From a virus, in the IMG/VR virus record IMGVR_UViG_3300034101_003302, positions 1 to 57,273 of that record: DNA of 57,273 nucleotides; one strand, written 5' to 3'. Positions 19,655-29,055 of this stretch are shown one piece after another. The first letter of the stretch is position 1, and each line of letters begins with the position of its first letter. A model generated the notes under the pieces. It was not told the origin of the DNA. It made no database searches and saw only the letters and a program-made list of their open reading frames with translations. The translations under genes and the position numbers were made by a program.

Positions 19655-21352
19655 CTATAATCTAATATTAGGTAAATCTTTTCTTCTATTTGGTTTTTTA
19701 GGATTTAAACTTTCATTTATTTCTCTTTTTGTTTTTTGTTTAATGTATTCTATATTTTGTCTTTTTTCGGTTATTATATCTTTATTTATTTGTTTATTTT
19801 CTTTTTTGATCATATCAAATAAAGGATTGTTAGATACAACTATTTGTTTTTGTTTTTCTTGTTTTACTTCTATTACTTTTGGTAATTTATTTAATACTTT
19901 AGTTATTATTTTTGTATTATCTATACTATTATGATTTATATTTTGAGGGATGTATTCATAAAGACCATCAATAATAACAAAATCCCTAACATGTAATTTT
20001 TTTGGGTTTCCATGACCATTTTTTGATTTTGATATTTTTTGATATTCATATCTTTTTGGGGATCTTAATCCCGTATCAGGTCTACTTGTTAATCCTTCAT
20101 TGTGTATTCTTCTTTTAAATAAAACAATAGGTGTGTGTAATATTTTACATTTTCTTTTATATAATCTTCCCATAAAATCAGAATCCGCAGCACACATCCA
20201 AGGTTCAAAACCATTCATATCTAAAAATAAATTTTTTCTAACCGCAAAAACCCCTTCACCAAAAAGAGGTTTATTAGTTAATTTAACACCATCACCAAAG
20301 TCGTTATATTTTGGTTTTATACAATCATATAATTTTAAATTAGGGATTATAGTTTTTATAAGATCTTTTTCTGCAATATCATCAGAATCAAAAAATAATA
20401 AGTTATTAGAATTACTAATATTTGTTAAAGTATTTTTTATACTGTAAGGTCCTTCATTATTATCAAAATATAAAAAAGTTATATTTTCAGGGTAATTTGA
20501 GGATTTAACAAAATCTAAAGTTTCTAAACAACCATCAATACCTACTAAAATTTCTATATTATGTCCTTCAGAAGAATTTAAAATAGAATTTAAACATTCG
20601 TCAATGTATTTTACATTTTTATATGTTGGTATAATAACAGATAAATCTATATCATGTTTTGTTAATATTTTTGTTTTTAATCTTTCTGAATAATTCATTT
20701 TTGATTCATGACTACCATGAATCACCATAGATTTTTTTGTATGATATAAAAAAAATCTTTTTTTATTTAATCTATCTGTTATTTGATGTCCAACACCAGA
20801 ACTTAGGTTTGGGTTTTTTACCCATCTAGTTAATGGTATATTATGTATTTTATATTCTAATTCCTCAAAAAATTTTTTTTCAGATATAAAACATAAATCA
20901 TTCCATTGAGTTTTATAATATTCTCCTAAATCAATTCCTTTAGGATACCCCCAATTTTCTCTATGGATTCTATCGTCTGTTAATATATTTAAACATATTT
21001 TTTTTCTCGAATCAATTGATTCATATAATCTTTTTGTTTCATCAAAAAAATTATCTACCAATCTAATGTCATCAGGTAAATATATAAAATATTTTGATTC
21101 AACAGTTTTAACAAACTCAAAAGTTTTATTTATGACATTGAAGTATCTTTTTTTACCCATGTTAGGGTATATATCAAATTTCGTAACGGTATATTCTTTA
21201 AGATCATATTCTACATTACTACCGTCGTTAAAAATTGCAATTAAAATTTTATAATCTTTTTTATTTAAATTAATATCGTCTAATAATTTTTTTAAAAATT
21301 CAGGTCTATTATATGTTGTTATAATAATACAAAAATCATAAATTTCATTCAT
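19655..21352 (-). CDS. Tandem GT2-family glycosyltransferase
   Basis: 565 aa with two GT-A type domains. First (~5-200): FCIIITTYNRPEFLKKLL, and DD in YLPDDIR. Second (~230-440): LSVIIPTYKNVKYIDECLNS, FFDSDDIAEKD as the metal-binding motif, WMCAADSDFMGRLY later. A Lys/Gln/Asn-rich C-terminal tail follows. It is the last of three adjacent glycosyltransferase genes (1-3 nt gaps). They may glycosylate virion proteins or modify a host surface glycan; substrate cannot be read from sequence. Confidence 0.85.
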   Translation of the reverse strand: MNEIYDFCIIITTYNRPEFLKKLLDDINLNKKDYKILIAIFNDGSNVEYDLKEYTVTKFDIYPNMGKKRYFNVINKTFEFVKTVESKYFIYLPDDIRLVDNFFDETKRLYESIDSRKKICLNILTDDRIHRENWGYPKGIDLGEYYKTQWNDLCFISEKKFFEELEYKIHNIPLTRWVKNPNLSSGVGHQITDRLNKKRFFLYHTKKSMVIHGSHESKMNYSERLKTKILTKHDIDLSVIIPTYKNVKYIDECLNSILNSSEGHNIEILVGIDGCLETLDFVKSSNYPENITFLYFDNNEGPYSIKNTLTNISNSNNLLFFDSDDIAEKDLIKTIIPNLKLYDCIKPKYNDFGDGVKLTNKPLFGEGVFAVRKNLFLDMNGFEPWMCAADSDFMGRLYKRKCKILHTPIVLFKRRIHNEGLTSRPDTGLRSPKRYEYQKISKSKNGHGNPKKLHVRDFVIIDGLYEYIPQNINHNSIDNTKIITKVLNKLPKVIEVKQEKQKQIVVSNNPLFDMIKKENKQINKDIITEKRQNIEYIKQKTKREINESLNPKKPNRRKDLPNIRL

Positions 21353-21353
21353 A

Positions 21354-21974
21354 TTATATATTTAAAATATTTTTACATTTATTTAAGAAAAAACTATCTT
21401 TTTTTCTAAATCTAGACTCAAATGAGTGATACGTATTATTTTCGTAATTTGTCCCATATCCAAACCATATATCGTCTTTTAATCTAAAAGTTGGTACGTC
21501 AACACTTGTAGGATATAAATATTTAATTTTAACATTATTTTCTTTAGCAAAATAAGTTAATTCTCCACCACAGTCAGATCTTTCTGTAGTAGTGAATGTT
21601 GGTCTACCTAATTTTTCATAAGTTTTTATAGAAAAAACCATAAATGAAGGTGCAACATAAATAAATGTATTATAAGGTTCTTTTAGATTTGGTGCCAATT
21701 GTGAGTTTCCAAAAATACCATCATTTTCTTCACACCATTTTACAGCATAAGGTATTATTTTTTTATTTAAAGGAATACAATCAATATCAAATAAAACAAT
21801 GATTTCATTTGGGTCATTTATTGTATTTAAATAATCGTCAACAGATTGACCATGACTAACCCAATTTGATACATTTATTTGATTTATATCATATTTAAAA
21901 TGTTTAAATACTTTTTTTTGGTAATCTACAACAATTGGGTTAATTTTTTCATTATAAAATGTAATTATTTTCAT
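21354..21974 (-). CDS. Glycosyltransferase-like protein (GT-A fold)
   Basis: 206 aa. IIVLFDIDCIPLNKK (~58-72) has the D-x-D motif of nucleotide-sugar transferases, followed by SQLAPN and TERSDCGGELTYFA, consistent with a GT-A sugar-nucleotide-binding fold. Shorter than typical GT2 enzymes. One nt separates it from the downstream tandem GT2 gene and 3 nt from the upstream GT9 gene, so the three work as one unit. Confidence 0.65.
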   Translation of the reverse strand: MKIITFYNEKINPIVVDYQKKVFKHFKYDINQINVSNWVSHGQSVDDYLNTINDPNEIIVLFDIDCIPLNKKIIPYAVKWCEENDGIFGNSQLAPNLKEPYNTFIYVAPSFMVFSIKTYEKLGRPTFTTTERSDCGGELTYFAKENNVKIKYLYPTSVDVPTFRLKDDIWFGYGTNYENNTYHSFESRFRKKDSFFLNKCKNILNI

Positions 21975-21977
21975 ATA

Positions 21978-22721
21978 TCATAAATATGTACTGATGTCTT
22001 TTAACCAATTTTCTTTTTGGGAGTATTTTGTATTTTTACCTGGATTTTGATTTTTCACAAATGGGGTATCCTTCCAAAGAATTAGTATATCTTTATTCAT
22101 AGCTCCGGCACAGTGAGCTAAACCGGTATCGTTAGATATTATTTTTTTTGCATCTCTAACTAAAGATAAAGATCTTCTAATATCACCAATCTCAATTCTG
22201 TTACAAATTTTTTCCATCCAGGGATTTTGTTTCATATCAGATTCCGATCCAGTAAAAATTATAGGTAAATTAGTTTTTTCTTTAATTTGGTAAAAAATAT
22301 TTTCATATATTTCTTTTTTACCATACCAATGTGGTTTAGGATCGTTGTCATTAAGCGACAATCCACCTAAACCATTTAGTAATAATAAATATTCACCATT
22401 ATTTTTTTCAATCTCACTAACATTGTCAACATACGTATGATATTTGTCTGTCCATTTTTCTTTAATAATTTGTTCAAAAACATATTTGTAATCAGGTATA
22501 TTCCTGTTTACCATACCACTTGATATTGTAGGATCCCTACGTAATTTACCAACGTGATTCATAAAATCACAATCAATAAAACATTCTTTTACGTATGGTG
22601 TTGTAAAATATACGTCTATTTTCTCTCCGTATATTTCAGATAATTTTTTTATAGTCGGGGTCAACATTATAAAGTTACCCAACGCATATGATTTATTTTG
22701 TTCTACTAAAGGTTTTTTCAT
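21978..22721 (-). CDS. GT9 (heptosyltransferase-like) glycosyltransferase
   Basis: 247 aa. N-terminal LGNFIMLTPTIKKLSEIYG matches the GT9 entry loop, and LPIIFTGSESDMK with KIISNDTGLAHCAGAMNKDILILW matches the C-terminal donor-binding motif of ADP-heptose:LPS transferases. Shorter than bacterial WaaC/WaaF (about 320 aa), so somewhat minimal. First gene of the glycosyltransferase unit; upstream is the terminator at 22760. Confidence 0.8.
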   Translation of the reverse strand: MKKPLVEQNKSYALGNFIMLTPTIKKLSEIYGEKIDVYFTTPYVKECFIDCDFMNHVGKLRRDPTISSGMVNRNIPDYKYVFEQIIKEKWTDKYHTYVDNVSEIEKNNGEYLLLLNGLGGLSLNDNDPKPHWYGKKEIYENIFYQIKEKTNLPIIFTGSESDMKQNPWMEKICNRIEIGDIRRSLSLVRDAKKIISNDTGLAHCAGAMNKDILILWKDTPFVKNQNPGKNTKYSQKENWLKDISTYL

Positions 22722-22759
22722 AATAAAAATTTATATAATTTTTTATAAAAATACATAAT

Positions 22760-22792
22760 AAAAACAAAATGGGAACCTAAGTTCCCATTTTG
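22760..22792 (-). terminator. Intrinsic terminator of the large-protein operon
   Basis: CAAAATGGGAAC pairs perfectly with GTTCCCATTTTG (12 bp), with a T-run on the minus-strand side. Confidence 0.92.
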
Positions 22793-22871
22793 CTAGATAA
22801 TGAACACCTCCCTTTCTTTAGATGGTTTATCCTTATTAATCAACTACGATCAATAAGTTTCTTTTAGTTAA

Positions 22872-24449
22872 TTATTTATATCTTTTTTTCTTACCACATA
22901 TACTGTCATCCAATCTTATTCTAAATTCACCCATACCTTCACTAGGTAGTCTATTTAAAAATTTAATTAACTCTTTTCTACCTTTTCTCATTTCTACATT
23001 AAACATATTTTTAACCCCAACCTTTCCTAAATCTTCGTATTGGTCATCACACCAACATTTTTGTATCTCATACTTAACTCTTGATAGTAATGGCACGTCA
23101 TAAATTTTATTATTATGTGTTGATAGGTATGTCCCTAACATATTTTTACAATTTTCAAAATTTCTACTAGTATGTACTGAAACATAATCATCATAAACTC
23201 CTTTATATTCTTCATTTTTTTTATCAAAAAAATTAGGGTCTTTTGTTGTGGGGTTCCATAAATTAGTCAGTTCAGATTTTTCATCGTCTCTTATCTCTTC
23301 ATTTCCTTTAAATGAATAAACCATCATCATTAGGTTTATTTTACCCATTTTATAAACAGTCATTAATTGACCAATAAATGTATAATTATCAATTTTTGTT
23401 TGATTAGGTTTATCTAATGGATCGTAATTTAAAGAACTTTCAATCTCATCGGCAGCAGTATTGATTCTATTTATTAATGTATCAATACTACCAAAAACAT
23501 CTGTTCCTTTTGGGTCTACTTTACTTTGAAAGAATTCTTTAAATTTATCTTTGTTGTATGCATTTTTTAACTCATCTATCATATCAACAAAATTTCCAAA
23601 GTCACTAGATGCGTTCTTATTTTCTATTAATTCAACTATTTGATCTGTTACGTCTGTTAATAACTTTAAACTTAAATAGTCTGGAGTAAATTCGCTTGGT
23701 GATAATGTATCTAAACTTATCCATCCTGTAGGGTTTTCAAATGTATTTAAAACAGTTCTATATTCATCCATGTCATCAACAAGTTGTTGTACATCAGGAT
23801 CAACTACAACCGGTTTAACACAAGTCTTATTTACGTCATTCCAAGTACCTCCTTCAGCCGCACATTTTTCTTTTTGTTCTTTATAAGGATCTGTAACTAT
23901 ATTATTATTATTATTATTGTTTTTATATTCTAAATAAAGTTCACCATAAGTTTTACTTGTTGTTGGTTCTTTTTGATTCCAAAGATTCTTTGTGACTTTA
24001 TTACAGTTTTGATTTTTTGCCGATACGGCTTGACTAAATTTAGTTCCACTTGACGTATAGATATCGTTTGGGTATTTTTCTATTAAAAATTTTCTAAAAT
24101 TTGTTTCATCCGTACCATCAACAAGTGACGTAGTAGGACAATATGTTGTACTACCACCACAAGCATTATTACAATTAGAAGTTGTATAAGTACCACTTGC
24201 AGATTCAACACAGTTACCATTTACACATGCGTATTTTTTTGTAACTGGCGCAGGATTTGGGTTAACGTATCCGGGTGGGTTTACTCCTGGAGGACAGCAA
24301 TAACATTTAGGAACAAAACCTCCTTGTGGTACTGTATGAAATTTTTTACCGGTAAATTCGCAATTACCTTTTCCTGTATCACAAGGTACTTCAGTACAAC
24401 CAGCGGTATTATCTTCTAAAAGTATATCTAAAAATTTTATAAAACCCAT
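22872..24449 (-). CDS. Cys-rich leader-bearing structural-type protein
   Basis: 525 aa. Leader-like start MGFIKFLDILLEDN, then three Cys-rich stretches (CTEVPCDTGKGNC, CYCCPPG, YACVNGNC...NCNNAC) linked by Thr/Pro/Asn segments including a run of seven Asn encoded by an AAT repeat near 23905. The C-terminal ~300 aa are helical. Last gene of the seven-gene operon; its ATG overlaps the upstream stop. I recognise no enzyme. Probably an internal virion or ejected protein. Confidence 0.7.
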   Translation of the reverse strand: MGFIKFLDILLEDNTAGCTEVPCDTGKGNCEFTGKKFHTVPQGGFVPKCYCCPPGVNPPGYVNPNPAPVTKKYACVNGNCVESASGTYTTSNCNNACGGSTTYCPTTSLVDGTDETNFRKFLIEKYPNDIYTSSGTKFSQAVSAKNQNCNKVTKNLWNQKEPTTSKTYGELYLEYKNNNNNNNIVTDPYKEQKEKCAAEGGTWNDVNKTCVKPVVVDPDVQQLVDDMDEYRTVLNTFENPTGWISLDTLSPSEFTPDYLSLKLLTDVTDQIVELIENKNASSDFGNFVDMIDELKNAYNKDKFKEFFQSKVDPKGTDVFGSIDTLINRINTAADEIESSLNYDPLDKPNQTKIDNYTFIGQLMTVYKMGKINLMMMVYSFKGNEEIRDDEKSELTNLWNPTTKDPNFFDKKNEEYKGVYDDYVSVHTSRNFENCKNMLGTYLSTHNNKIYDVPLLSRVKYEIQKCWCDDQYEDLGKVGVKNMFNVEMRKGRKELIKFLNRLPSEGMGEFRIRLDDSICGKKKRYK

Positions 24450-26533
24450 TACAACATTGTTATTTTAACGTATTTATCCCAATTCTCTTGACTTTTTAAT
24501 TCTGGTTTCCCTGCCGCAACCCAAAGATCATAATTAAGTCTAATTTCCGCTTTTTTATCCTCAACGTTAGTTGCCTTATAAATTAGTATTGTATATGTTG
24601 TTCCCGCTTCTTCAAGGGACTCTTGTTTTTCAAAATCAATAACTTTATTTTTTAATAAATTAATTTTTATTGATGAAGATACTAAAGATTCTTCTCCTAA
24701 TATTTTCTTAATTTCATTTCTAGCCTCTCTATCAATTTTTGCGGTTTTTGTTGTTGTAACATTTGGCGTTAAACTACCTTCAGGTGTGAATACTACTTTT
24801 GGTCTTATTAAACCACCTATTATTGTTTTATTTATTATTTCATACTTACCATTTGCAACAGCAAAAATATCAGTTGCACCACTTACTTGAGTATATGGTG
24901 GTGTTGAGTCTCTAAAAGTTCTTACAAGATTTTTATTTATCAAATTATCATATATTTGGTTTTCTGTCCATCCGTATCTTTTATTTAAAAAATCAACTAA
25001 AGTTGGGTAATCCACGTATTTTGATCCTCCAGCCTTTTTATTTATATATGATATGGCTCCCTCTAAAAATATTCTAGGTCCTGGTGCAAATCCTAAAAAT
25101 GCAACATCAAGAGATGTTTCAATTAGTAGATCTATTGCTTGATCAAGCCCTGTACTTGTTGGGTCTTCGCTGCCTTTTCCGGATTCAATTATGTTGTGTA
25201 TAAAAACTACAGGAAACCATATTAAATTCATTTTCCACCATCTGTCCCACATTCCTTTAGGTGTCCACCCACCTTTAAATGGGTCACTACCTATTGTTAC
25301 ATAACCCAAAGTTCTAAACATCATATCTTTACTTGTAAAGACACCTAAATCTTTTAATGGTGTAAATATTCCACCAAAAACACCAAGTTCTCCGGATTTT
25401 TTCATTTTTTCATATATTTCTTCACCTATTTCGATATAATCTGCGGGTGTAATATTTGTGTCTTTTTTAGAAAATTCTTTAAGTATTAATTCATATTCAT
25501 CAATTAAATTTCTTGGTATTTGAGCATTAAAATTTGATTGTGCCACTGGTTTTATTCCGGTAGATAACTTTTGATATATGTATGACCACATATCGTTAAA
25601 TCTTTTGTTATCTTTTTTCCAATAAGCAACCATGGTCTTACAAAACCCAACTTTACATTTTTTCTCCATATCACGCATAACGGCCGCAATTGCTTGTTCT
25701 CTCATTGTTCCTGGAGGTATGCCTGTACCTATATCTTCACCACTACCAAGATCTATTTTCCAATCATCGGTAACATCAATAATAACAGGGTCTACTGGGT
25801 TATCTATTGAATTTTTTATATTTGGTATTTCATTCTTTATTTGTTGTATTTCTTCTTCTGTAAATTGTTTAATTTCTCCCTCAACTACTTCGTCTATTTG
25901 ATCTGAAACATTATTCATGTATTTTTTTACCGCAGAATCATCAGGTAATTGTCTTGCTAAACCTTGTAACTTATCTTTTATTAAAACAAGTAATTCTGGA
26001 GTTAAGTTAGAATTTCTAACTCCACCTTTTTGGTAAAAAAATACTAACATATCATAAGCCCCCAAAAGAGTTCCATCTGATGCCATCAAATCATCACTTA
26101 TTTTTTCATTTTTTAATATATCTTGAAATGCTTGTTCTAAAGTTACAACTCCTTCTAAACCTTTTTTTGCTACACTAGATCTTTCAATAGATCTTGCCGT
26201 TCCCGCCAATAACTCACTTAACATATCATCTCCTTGAGTGTCAAATACGTTTTTTAATGCGGTTCTAATTTCATTATCTATCTTACCGGCAAAATTTAAA
26301 TTACCAAACTCATCACCATATCTTAAATTATATTCATCAACTAACTTACCAAGATATTCTACCTCTTCTTCAGTTAAATTTTGTAAATTTTTTCTAAGAG
26401 CAGATCTTAAAACATTCATATATTCACCAACAGGTGTTGATTCCATTAATAACATTTTAGTTAAACCATATAAACCTTCTTTTAAGAAAGTTTTTAATCC
26501 CATAATTTCTCTTATTCTTATTATATCTTCCAT
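24449..26533 (-). CDS. Large leader-bearing protein with membrane-active segments
   Basis: 694 aa. N-terminus MEDIIRIREIMGLKTFLKEG... ends its amphipathic part at LLMES. Largely helical, with hydrophobic segments in the middle (WFPVVFIHNIIESG, IETSLDVAFLGFAPGPRIFL). Operon context (overlapping neighbours) and the leader suggest an internal head protein that could insert in the host membrane on ejection; inference. ATATTTAT 18 nt upstream allows independent expression within the operon. Confidence 0.7.
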   Translation of the reverse strand: MEDIIRIREIMGLKTFLKEGLYGLTKMLLMESTPVGEYMNVLRSALRKNLQNLTEEEVEYLGKLVDEYNLRYGDEFGNLNFAGKIDNEIRTALKNVFDTQGDDMLSELLAGTARSIERSSVAKKGLEGVVTLEQAFQDILKNEKISDDLMASDGTLLGAYDMLVFFYQKGGVRNSNLTPELLVLIKDKLQGLARQLPDDSAVKKYMNNVSDQIDEVVEGEIKQFTEEEIQQIKNEIPNIKNSIDNPVDPVIIDVTDDWKIDLGSGEDIGTGIPPGTMREQAIAAVMRDMEKKCKVGFCKTMVAYWKKDNKRFNDMWSYIYQKLSTGIKPVAQSNFNAQIPRNLIDEYELILKEFSKKDTNITPADYIEIGEEIYEKMKKSGELGVFGGIFTPLKDLGVFTSKDMMFRTLGYVTIGSDPFKGGWTPKGMWDRWWKMNLIWFPVVFIHNIIESGKGSEDPTSTGLDQAIDLLIETSLDVAFLGFAPGPRIFLEGAISYINKKAGGSKYVDYPTLVDFLNKRYGWTENQIYDNLINKNLVRTFRDSTPPYTQVSGATDIFAVANGKYEIINKTIIGGLIRPKVVFTPEGSLTPNVTTTKTAKIDREARNEIKKILGEESLVSSSIKINLLKNKVIDFEKQESLEEAGTTYTILIYKATNVEDKKAEIRLNYDLWVAAGKPELKSQENWDKYVKITML

Positions 26534-26550
26534 TTTTTTACTATTTTACT

Positions 26551-26558
26551 ATAAATAT
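26551..26558 (-). promoter_or_regulatory. ATATTTAT element (putative late promoter)
   Basis: ATATTTAT 17 nt before the ATG at 26533, within the 33-nt gap after the 829-aa gene. Confidence 0.5.
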
Positions 26559-26565
26559 ATCTAAT

Positions 26566-29055
26566 TTATTGTTTGTTTATTGTTGTGGTTGATGTGGTTG
26601 TGATATTTCCTTTAGAAATCAAATAATCATCATAATAATCTGTAAATATTTTTCTTAAAAAATAAACATTACCCCAATAATATTTTGCGTTAATATTATT
26701 AAAATCATAACGTTTGTCTTGTTGAAAAAATGTTTTTATTCTATTTACTAAATGTTCTGAAGTTGGGAAATTAAAAGGGTATTCCGTAATAACTCCCTCA
26801 TAGTTTTTTGAAAAAAAGCTGGCAATAAATGTTATATTATTTGTTTTTTGGTATGGGTTTAAATTAGTTATAGTACCATTTAATATATTATAACCACAAA
26901 ACCATTCTATAAAGCTAACAAAATTTTCATTAGTTACTGTTATTAAAGATCCAGTACTATCTGTATATCCATTACTTACTTTTAAGTATGATTTTGGTGC
27001 TCCATCAGTAAATGAATCTGCAACATTAACACTTTTCTCATTATCTATTCTTTTTAATTCTTCAATATCATCATTTGCTTTTTGTATATTCCCATTACTA
27101 ACATTGTTGTAATAACTTCTCTGTAATTCATTAAAAGTAGATTTTCTAAATTGCTCAATAAATTTGTGATAAGCTAATTTTTGTTTCCAATCATTAGTTT
27201 TACTTAAAAAATTTAAATCTAATAGTAATTGAATTAATTCTTTTGTTTTTGCGAAGGCCAAATCAATATCTTGTGTTTCAGGATTACTAGCATTTTTTAT
27301 TTCTTCATTTAATTTTAAAATCTTATTTTCAAAAATCTTAGCATTTTTTTCACTCATCTGTCTAAACGATAAAATTTCTTTTTCTGCCCCAGTTAATATA
27401 CCTTGAGGGTCTTTTTTAAATTCTTCATTATCTTTTAATGCAAATGCACATAACGCAAAAACACCACCAACCGCCGACAAATTTAATCCCAAACCTTTCC
27501 AAAAAGTACCTTTTGATTTTGTTATTACAGACTCCGCTTGTTGTTTTAATACATTTAAATCACTAATACCTTTAATATATTTTTGTATTTTTGGGTTTTT
27601 TAATAGCTCAGGATTTTTAAATAATAAGCTAACATCATTTAAAAATGCAAGATCTCCTCCTTTTATTTTTAAATCACTACCTCTTTTTAATTCGGCAATG
27701 GCTTCATTAAAACCCTTTTTAATTTGTTGTATAACATCAGAAGTTCCTTTTTGCATGTAAAGTGGTGCAATAACCTCAATCCTATCCTGTAAAGTTTTTC
27801 TCAATTCGGGATCCAAACCTTTCATCCACCTTTTAAAGTCAGCAGGACATCTCATTCCACCAACTTTAAATTCTCTTGTTAGTTCACCTATGGCATCATC
27901 AAAACCGGGAGGTTTACCTATTAATTTACCAAAAAAAGCACTTTCAGTAAAAACAGGTAAAAAACAACAAAAAGCAACTAAAGCCGCTTGACTATTTAAA
28001 CCTCTATTATATAGATATACCGCTTCCCAACCTCCAGCAATTAATTCTCCCGCAACTTGTATACCAATATTAGCAGTTGTTGCTAAAGCGGTTGATTCAA
28101 TCGCAGCAGTGGCCCATGACGCAATACCCCCTGTGGCTACCGCAGCACATATTTGAGTACCAATTACTATCCAAGTACCATTACTTGAATCATACCATCT
28201 ATCAAACTCGGTTCGTGAATACTTATCTGAATAATTACCCCATGTGTACTCTTGTAATCCACTTGGTGGGTTTTTCATTAAATTATCAAGTTGTGTACCT
28301 ATACCACTTAATTTACTTTTAATTGGATCTGGTCCTGATGTTGCCAAATTAGGTACGTCGTCTCCTACCATACCATAATTAGGGGCCCCAATAACAGTTT
28401 GTTCTACAATATCTTGAGAAATAACGTCCCCTCCCATTTTAAAATAACCACTTTGTTTGTAGGTATCTAATACCGCCCAACCTCTACTAAAGTCATCTGT
28501 ATATGTTTTAGTTTTCGCGTCATACATATTTTGCGGTGGTCCAAAATAAACAGAACCATCAGGTCTTACTAATTTAGTTTTTATTGCATTTTTTGGTGTT
28601 TGTAAATAAAAACATAACCCATATGTGTTTCTTTTTTCTGATCCCACACCTTCAGAATCTCTTATAGTTCTTATTTTTCCTTTAAATTGATCAAACCATT
28701 CTTTTTTTGGTAAATAAACTCGTAAATCTGTTGATTCACTATCTGAACTTCCTTTAATTTTAAGGTATGTACCATACTCATCACTATATGATTTAAATCC
28801 AGTACTTTTTTCAAACCCAAATAGATCCATTAATTCCCAAGGTTGTTCATTACCTGTAAATTCTTCTATCTCAAAAAATTCACCAACCATCATGTCAGGA
28901 TTAAAAAAACCTTTATCGTTTGGTATCATATTTTGTTTATAATGTGATGAGCTAGCATATGCCCCACCCACAGTTCCAGCACCAATTAACGCAAGTAATC
29001 CCCCGATTGCCGGTACTATCCACTCATTTAAAATTTCTTTTTTTTCTTCCTTCAT
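26566..29055 (-). CDS. Large leader-bearing protein with hydrophobic segments (829 aa)
   Basis: 829 aa. Very short leader MKEEKKEILNEW followed at once by a Gly-rich hydrophobic helix (AIGGLLALIGAGTVGGAYA). A long hydrophobic, Ala-rich stretch (~300-370, AAIESTALATTANIGIQVAG...) could span membrane. The C-terminal third is charged and helical, ending in TTTSTTTINKQ. Start codon overlaps the upstream stop by one base. Candidate internal/ejection protein; no recognised domain. Confidence 0.7.
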   Translation of the reverse strand: MKEEKKEILNEWIVPAIGGLLALIGAGTVGGAYASSSHYKQNMIPNDKGFFNPDMMVGEFFEIEEFTGNEQPWELMDLFGFEKSTGFKSYSDEYGTYLKIKGSSDSESTDLRVYLPKKEWFDQFKGKIRTIRDSEGVGSEKRNTYGLCFYLQTPKNAIKTKLVRPDGSVYFGPPQNMYDAKTKTYTDDFSRGWAVLDTYKQSGYFKMGGDVISQDIVEQTVIGAPNYGMVGDDVPNLATSGPDPIKSKLSGIGTQLDNLMKNPPSGLQEYTWGNYSDKYSRTEFDRWYDSSNGTWIVIGTQICAAVATGGIASWATAAIESTALATTANIGIQVAGELIAGGWEAVYLYNRGLNSQAALVAFCCFLPVFTESAFFGKLIGKPPGFDDAIGELTREFKVGGMRCPADFKRWMKGLDPELRKTLQDRIEVIAPLYMQKGTSDVIQQIKKGFNEAIAELKRGSDLKIKGGDLAFLNDVSLLFKNPELLKNPKIQKYIKGISDLNVLKQQAESVITKSKGTFWKGLGLNLSAVGGVFALCAFALKDNEEFKKDPQGILTGAEKEILSFRQMSEKNAKIFENKILKLNEEIKNASNPETQDIDLAFAKTKELIQLLLDLNFLSKTNDWKQKLAYHKFIEQFRKSTFNELQRSYYNNVSNGNIQKANDDIEELKRIDNEKSVNVADSFTDGAPKSYLKVSNGYTDSTGSLITVTNENFVSFIEWFCGYNILNGTITNLNPYQKTNNITFIASFFSKNYEGVITEYPFNFPTSEHLVNRIKTFFQQDKRYDFNNINAKYYWGNVYFLRKIFTDYYDDYLISKGNITTTSTTTINKQ

